This document shows, piece after piece, positions 59,397-64,000 of a stretch of 64,000 nt of DNA (within the stretch, counting starts at the first letter, position 1; the number at the start of each line of letters is the position of its first letter). Location of the stretch: NCBI GenBank assembly GCA_947464185.1, contig CANHVY010000008.1:1-64000 (forward strand). The letters are read 5' to 3'. The notes beneath the pieces are model-generated. The model was not told where the DNA came from. It searched no databases and worked only from the letters and a program-made list of their open reading frames with translations. This DNA comes from Burkholderiales bacterium (GTDB lineage: Bacteria; Pseudomonadota; Gammaproteobacteria; Burkholderiales; Burkholderiaceae_C). The position numbers were made by a program, and so were the translations under genes.

Positions 59397-61541
59397 TCAA
59401 GCCACACGCGGCGCCAGCGGGACGACGTTGGAATCCCCCTTGGCCGCGCCAAAGGCCTGCTCCTTCACCAGGGCGAGTTCGTCCCGCAGTCGAGCCGCCT
59501 TCTCGAACTCCAGTTGCCGGGCGTGCTCCAGCATCTGCCGCTCCAGCAGCTTGATGCGCTTGCCCAGGTCCTTCTCGCTCAGGGCTTCCACCTCGGCAGC
59601 CGCTTGCGCGGCCTTCAGGTCGTCGCGGCCCGACTTCTCGGCCACCACGCCGTCGATCAGGTCGCGCACCTCCTTGCGCACGCTGCGTGGGACGATCCCT
59701 TGCGCCAGGTTGTGGGCCACCTGCCGCTCACGTCGACGCTCGGTTTCGCCGATGGCCTTGCGCATCGAATCGGTGACCTTGTCGGCGTAAAGGATGGCCT
59801 TGCCGTTGAGGTTGCGCGCCGCCCGGCCGATCGTCTGGATGAGGCTGCGTTCAGAGCGCAGGAAGCCTTCCTTGTCGGCGTCCAGGATCGCCACCAGGGA
59901 CACCTCCGGAATGTCCAGCCCCTCGCGCAGGAGGTTGATGCCCACCAGCACGTCAAAAGCGCCAAGCCGCAGATCCCGGATGATCTCCACGCGTTCCACC
60001 GTGTCGACGTCACTGTGCAGGTAGCGCACCTTGACGCCGTTCTCGGTCAGGTAGTCGGTCAACTGCTCGGCCATGCGCTTGGTCAGCGTGGTGATGAGCA
60101 CGCGCTCCTGCACCTGGACACGATCGCGGATCTCCTGCAGCACATCGTCCACCTGGTGCACAGCCGGGCGCACCTCGATCACCGGGTCCACCAGCCCCGT
60201 GGGCCGCACCAACTGCTCCACCACCTGGCCTGCATGGGCCTGCTCGTAAGCCGCTGGCGTGGCCGAGACAAAGACGGTCTGCCGCATCTTGGCCTCGAAC
60301 TCCTCGAACTTCAAGGGCCGGTTGTCCAGCGCGCTGGGCAGCCGAAAGCCGTACTCCACCAGCGTGGTCTTGCGGGCGCGGTCGCCGTTGAACATGCCGC
60401 CGAACTGCCCGATCAGCACGTGACTCTCGTCCAGGAACATCAGCGCGTCGCGCGACAGGTAATCCACCAGCGTGGGAGGCGGGTCCCCCGGCCGTGCGCC
60501 GGAAAGGTGACGGGTGTAGTTCTCGATGCCCTTGCAGTGGCCCACCTCCTGCAGCATCTCCAGATCGAACCGGGTGCGCTGCTCGAGGCGCTGCGCCTCC
60601 ACCAGCTTGCCGGCCTTGACGAACACGTCCAGCCGTTCACGCAACTCCAGCTTGATGGTCTCGATGGCGGCCACCACACGGTCGCGCGGGGTGACGTAGT
60701 GGCTGCCCGGGTAGACCGTGAAGCGTGGAATCTTCTGCCGGATGCGCCCCGTCAGGGGGTCGAACAGCTGCAGCGTCTCCACCTCGTCATCGAAGAGCTC
60801 GATGCGGATGGCCAGCTCGCTGTGCTCGGCCGGAAACACGTCGATCGTGTCACCCCGCACACGGAAGGTGCCGCGTGAAAAGTCGGTCTCGTTTCGCGTG
60901 TACTGCATGCGGATGAGATGGGCGATCACGTCGCGCTGGCCCACGCGATCGCCTACACGCAGCGTCATCACCATCTGGTGGTAGTCCGACGGACTGCCGA
61001 TGCCGTAGATGGCGCTGACGGAGGCCACGATCACGACATCGCGCCGCTCCAGCAGGCTCTTGGTGGCCGACAGGCGCATCTGCTCGATGTGTTCGTTGAT
61101 CGAGCTGTCCTTTTCGATGAACAGGTCGCGCTGCGGGACATAAGCCTCGGGCTGGTAGTAGTCGTAATAGCTGACGAAGTACTCCACCGCGTTCTTCGGG
61201 AAGAACTCGCGGAACTCGCTGTACAACTGCGCCGCCAGCGTCTTGTTGGGTGCGAACACGATGGCCGGACGGCCCAGGCGGGCGATGACGTTGGCCATCG
61301 TGAAGGTCTTGCCGGAACCGGTCACCCCCAGCAAGGTCTGGTAACTCAGGCCCTCCTCCACCCCTTCCACCAACTGCGCAATGGCTGCGGGCTGGTCGCC
61401 CGCCGGCGGATACGGCTGGAACAACTGAAACGGCGACCCTTCAAAGGAGACGAACTCACCCAGGGTGGGCTGCCCCGAGACCGCGGCGACTTCGGGCAGC
61501 GCAGGGACGTGGACACCAACGGGGGAAGTGGACGCAGACAT
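59397..61541 (-). CDS. uvrB: Excinuclease ABC subunit B
   Basis: A 714-residue DNA-damage-verifying helicase-like subunit. Walker A is GVTGSGKT, the damage-probing beta-hairpin region is [16 protein letters not shown], and helicase motifs include [23 protein letters not shown] and QTIGRAARN. The C-terminal UVR motif for UvrC binding is near [29 protein letters not shown] 61541 follows AGGA; the N-terminus has a ~25-residue extension before the conserved part. No clear LexA box was seen upstream. Confidence 0.98.
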   Translation of the reverse strand: MSASTSPVGVHVPALPEVAAVSGQPTLGEFVSFEGSPFQLFQPYPPAGDQPAAIAQLVEGVEEGLSYQTLLGVTGSGKTFTMANVIARLGRPAIVFAPNKTLAAQLYSEFREFFPKNAVEYFVSYYDYYQPEAYVPQRDLFIEKDSSINEHIEQMRLSATKSLLERRDVVIVASVSAIYGIGSPSDYHQMVMTLRVGDRVGQRDVIAHLIRMQYTRNETDFSRGTFRVRGDTIDVFPAEHSELAIRIELFDDEVETLQLFDPLTGRIRQKIPRFTVYPGSHYVTPRDRVVAAIETIKLELRERLDVFVKAGKLVEAQRLEQRTRFDLEMLQEVGHCKGIENYTRHLSGARPGDPPPTLVDYLSRDALMFLDESHVLIGQFGGMFNGDRARKTTLVEYGFRLPSALDNRPLKFEEFEAKMRQTVFVSATPAAYEQAHAGQVVEQLVRPTGLVDPVIEVRPAVHQVDDVLQEIRDRVQVQERVLITTLTKRMAEQLTDYLTENGVKVRYLHSDVDTVERVEIIRDLRLGAFDVLVGINLLREGLDIPEVSLVAILDADKEGFLRSERSLIQTIGRAARNLNGKAILYADKVTDSMRKAIGETERRRERQVAHNLAQGIVPRSVRKEVRDLIDGVVAEKSGRDDLKAAQAAAEVEALSEKDLGKRIKLLERQMLEHARQLEFEKAARLRDELALVKEQAFGAAKGDSNVVPLAPRVA

Positions 61542-61714
61542 GGAGATCCTAGAATTCGGGCGACATTCAGGCTGCATCCGGTAGACAACCACCTCCACCG
61601 CACGGGCCAACCGTCCAGCGTAGCGCAACATGGCTGCCGCTGCAGGTGCACTTGGTGTCTTCCTGCCTTCTGCCCCCCCCTTTCACCGCACATTACCTGT
61701 CAAGAAAGCCAGTC

Positions 61715-62911
61715 ATGTCCTTGTTCGACGCCGTCGAAATGGCCCCCCGCGACCCCATCCTGGGCCTGAACGAGCAATTCGCTGCCGACTCCCGCACCGG
61801 CAAGGTCAATCTGGGTGTCGGCGTGTACTTCGACGAAAACGGCAAGCTGCCGCTGCTGAAGTGCGTGGCCCAGGCCGAGCAACAACTGGTGGCGGCGGGC
61901 AAGCCCCGGGGCTACCTGCCCATTGACGGCATCGCAGCCTACGACAAGGCTGTCCAAGGACTGGTGTTCGGCGCCGAGTCCGCTGCGGTCACCGCCGGGA
62001 GGGTGGCCACGGTGCAAGCCCTGGGCGGCACAGGCGGACTGAAGATCGGTGCAGACTTTCTCAAGAAGCTGAACCCGAACGCCCAGGTCCTGATCAGCGA
62101 CCCGAGCTGGGAGAACCACCGAGCCCTGTTCACGCAGGCAGGGTTCCAGGTCAACACCTATCCTTACTACGACCCCGCCACCCGAGGCGTACGCTTCGAC
62201 GATCTGCTGGCCTGCCTGCGCAGCGCTGCGGCCGGCACCGTCGTGGTGCTGCACGCCTGCTGCCACAACCCCACCGGCTGCGACCTGAGCCCCGAACAGT
62301 GGACGCAGGTCATCCAGGCCGTGAAGTCTCAAGGCCTGGTGGCTTTCCTGGACATGGCCTACCAGGGCTTCGGCGACGGCATCGCCGAGGACGGCCGCGT
62401 GATTGCCGGATTCCTGGATGCCGGGGTTGACTTCCTGGTGGCCACCTCCTTCTCCAAGAGCTTTTCGCTCTATGGAGAGCGGGTGGGCGCCCTGAGCGTG
62501 GTCTGCAGCAGTGCCGACGAGACTCGCAAGGTCCTGTCGCAGTTGAAGATCGTCGTGCGCACGAACTACTCCAACCCGCCCACCCATGGCGCGCAAGCCA
62601 TCACCACCGTGCTGACCACGCCGGCACTGCGCCAGCAATGGGAGGAAGAACTGGCCGGCATGCGCCAGCGCATCCGCCACATGCGACAGGCGCTGGCCGA
62701 TGGCCTGGCGGCCGCGGGCGTGCCGCTGGACGTCGGGTTCATCACCCGCCAGAAGGGCATGTTCAGCTACTCCGGGCTGAGCAAGGCGCAGATGGAGCGA
62801 CTGCGCGAGGAATTCGGCGTGTACGGCGTGGACTCGGGCCGCATCTGCGTGGCGGCCCTGAACCGTGGCAATCTGGACACGGTGATCAAGGCCATCGCGG
62901 CCGTGATGTAA
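61715..62911 (+). CDS. Aspartate/aromatic amino acid aminotransferase
   Basis: A 398-residue class I aminotransferase of the AspC/TyrB type. MSLFDAVEMAPRDPILGLNEQFAAD is the family N-terminus. Other marks are HACCHNPTGCDL, FLDMAYQGFGDG, PLP lysine in TSFSKSFSLYGERVG, and the substrate Arg in GRICVAALN. It transaminates aspartate and/or aromatic amino acids. ATG 61715 is chosen; the in-frame upstream part from 61646 lacks conserved residues and contains a run of eight C. It is divergent from uvrB. Confidence 0.93.
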   Translation: MSLFDAVEMAPRDPILGLNEQFAADSRTGKVNLGVGVYFDENGKLPLLKCVAQAEQQLVAAGKPRGYLPIDGIAAYDKAVQGLVFGAESAAVTAGRVATVQALGGTGGLKIGADFLKKLNPNAQVLISDPSWENHRALFTQAGFQVNTYPYYDPATRGVRFDDLLACLRSAAAGTVVVLHACCHNPTGCDLSPEQWTQVIQAVKSQGLVAFLDMAYQGFGDGIAEDGRVIAGFLDAGVDFLVATSFSKSFSLYGERVGALSVVCSSADETRKVLSQLKIVVRTNYSNPPTHGAQAITTVLTTPALRQQWEEELAGMRQRIRHMRQALADGLAAAGVPLDVGFITRQKGMFSYSGLSKAQMERLREEFGVYGVDSGRICVAALNRGNLDTVIKAIAAVM

Positions 62912-63064
62912 GCGCCGGGCAGCCGTAAGGACAGGGGCAGCCAGAAGTCCTACATTCGGTCACCAAAAATGCTGCAGCGCAGCACCGATTCGTGGCAAAG
63001 TGTTGAGTACAGTCAACCCAGGCTTACGCTTTCGCGTGTCACGCGCTCACCGAAGGATCACGAC

Positions 63065-64000
63065 ATGCTCTATCAGCTCTACGAGACCCAGCGGGCCATG
63101 ATGGCGCCTTTCGCGGAGTTCGCCAGCGCGTCAGCCAAGCTCTATTCGCATCCCCTGTCCCCCTTCACCCACACGCCCATGGCCCAGCGCGTGGCGGCGG
63201 GCCTGGGACTGGTGCACCGGCTGGCCAAGGAGTACGAGAAGCCGCCCTTCGGCATCAGCGGCGTCACGGTGGGCGGCGTGGAGGTGGCCGTTCAGGAGCA
63301 AGTGATCCAGACGCGGCCTTTCTGTCGCCTGCTTCGCTTCAAGCGGTTCACCGACAACCCGCAGGCCTTGTCGCGGATGAAAGAGCAGCCCACCGTGCTG
63401 GTGGTGGCGCCCTTGTCCGGCCACCACTCCACCTTGCTGCGTGACACGGTCAAGAGCCTGCTGCAGGACCACAAGGTGTTCATCACCGACTGGACCGATG
63501 CGCGGATGGTGCCTGTCGATGACGGCCCTTTCCACCTTGACGACTACGTGGCCTACGTACAGGACTTCATCCGCCTGATCGGGCCGGACGTGAATGTCAT
63601 GTCGGTGTGCCAGCCCACGGTGCCGGTGCTGGCGGCGGTGTCTCTGATGGCCTCTGCGGGCGAGCCCACTCCCCGCACGCTGACCATGATGGGCGGGCCG
63701 ATCGATGCCCGCCGGTCCCCCACGGCCGTCAACAACCTGGCCATCAACAAGAGCCATGACTGGTTCGAGCACAACGTGATCTACCGCGTGCCGCTGAACT
63801 ACCCTGGCGCCGGCCGGCGCGTCTACCCGGGCTTTCTGCAGCACACGGGTTTCGTGGCCATGAATCCGGACCGTCACCTCACCTCGCACTACGACTACTT
63901 CCTCGACCTGATCCGCGGTGATGAAGGCAGCGCGGACTCCCACCGACAGTTCTACGACGAGTACAACGCCGTGCTGGACATGCCGGCCGAGTACTACCTG
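63065..64000 (+). CDS. phaZ: Intracellular polyhydroxyalkanoate depolymerase, cut by right edge
   Basis: The first 312 residues of an alpha/beta-fold PHB depolymerase; the frame is open at the window end. MLYQLYETQRAMMAPF is the PhaZa1-type N-terminus. The probable nucleophile is Cys182 in VMSVCQPTVPVLAA, in the position where the Ralstonia eutropha enzyme has Cys183, with a further conserved stretch TLTMMGGPIDARRSPTAVN. The Asp and His of the triad would lie beyond the edge. It hydrolyses stored native PHB granules. ATG 63065 follows AAGGA by seven bases. Confidence 0.95.
   Translation, partial: MLYQLYETQRAMMAPFAEFASASAKLYSHPLSPFTHTPMAQRVAAGLGLVHRLAKEYEKPPFGISGVTVGGVEVAVQEQVIQTRPFCRLLRFKRFTDNPQALSRMKEQPTVLVVAPLSGHHSTLLRDTVKSLLQDHKVFITDWTDARMVPVDDGPFHLDDYVAYVQDFIRLIGPDVNVMSVCQPTVPVLAAVSLMASAGEPTPRTLTMMGGPIDARRSPTAVNNLAINKSHDWFEHNVIYRVPLNYPGAGRRVYPGFLQHTGFVAMNPDRHLTSHYDYFLDLIRGDEGSADSHRQFYDEYNAVLDMPAEYYL

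Noticed and set aside
61673..61680. Run of eight C before the aminotransferase as a phase-variation tract
   Set aside because: It lies upstream of the chosen start ATG 61715 and so would not switch the protein; promoter effects are unsupported.
61542..61714. LexA box for uvrB
   Set aside because: No CTGT-N8-ACAG or close variant was found in the uvrB-aminotransferase gap.

Overview
The window is high-GC, densely packed DNA that looks like a Burkholderiales betaproteobacterium (Comamonadaceae/Sphaerotilaceae type). The main grounds are the gene orders: rpsO-pnp-quinone oxidoreductase-tpiA-secG-tRNA-Leu(GAG)-nuoA-N, iscR-iscS-iscU-iscA-hscB-hscA-fdx, and an intracellular PHB depolymerase with a Cys nucleophile. 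The genus cannot be set from sequence reading alone.

Bases 1 to about 6,840 look like one end of an integrative (ICE-like) element. On the minus strand a sigma-70 family factor, ParA, a PFGI-type ParB, a DUF2857-like protein, a small winged-helix protein and a large GTG-start frame running off the left edge lie head to tail, mostly with ATGA/GTGA overlaps. An AlpA-type regulator is divergent from the sigma gene, and a P4-type tyrosine recombinase lies next to the right junction. The edge frame and the small protein before it together hold three copies of one ~100-residue winged-helix domain. Short phased repeats precede alpA, a hairpin precedes parA, and a 3'-terminal tRNA-Ser-like sequence at 6828-6838 is a possible attR.

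Bases 6,889-16,608 are chromosomal: DUF1003 and DUF4236 proteins, a Rossmann oxidoreductase, and a seven-gene minus-strand run (CoA-binding protein, MetY, RraA-like, acyl-CoA ligase, enoyl-CoA hydratase, DauA-like FAD dehydrogenase, MlrC-type metallopeptidase) that may be an uncharacterised catabolic operon. Divergent from it is a glycine-cleavage operon, gcvT-gcvH-gcvP, under a tandem glycine riboswitch.

Bases 21,650-31,200 hold an MFS transporter, aroC, a CBS protein, a second O-acetylhomoserine sulfhydrylase-type enzyme with an alpha/beta hydrolase, YihY, DUF2069, an FAD-linked 2-hydroxyacid dehydrogenase-like protein, DUF1178 and a Nudix hydrolase. Bases 31,206-45,760 are the full 14-subunit complex I operon. 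tRNA-Leu, secG, tpiA, a quinone oxidoreductase, pnp and rpsO follow. The last part carries an aminotransferase, tsaD, the isc iron-sulfur assembly operon under IscR, uvrB, an aromatic/aspartate aminotransferase and the start of phaZ, cut by the right edge.

I saw no insertion sequence, rRNA or CRISPR array.
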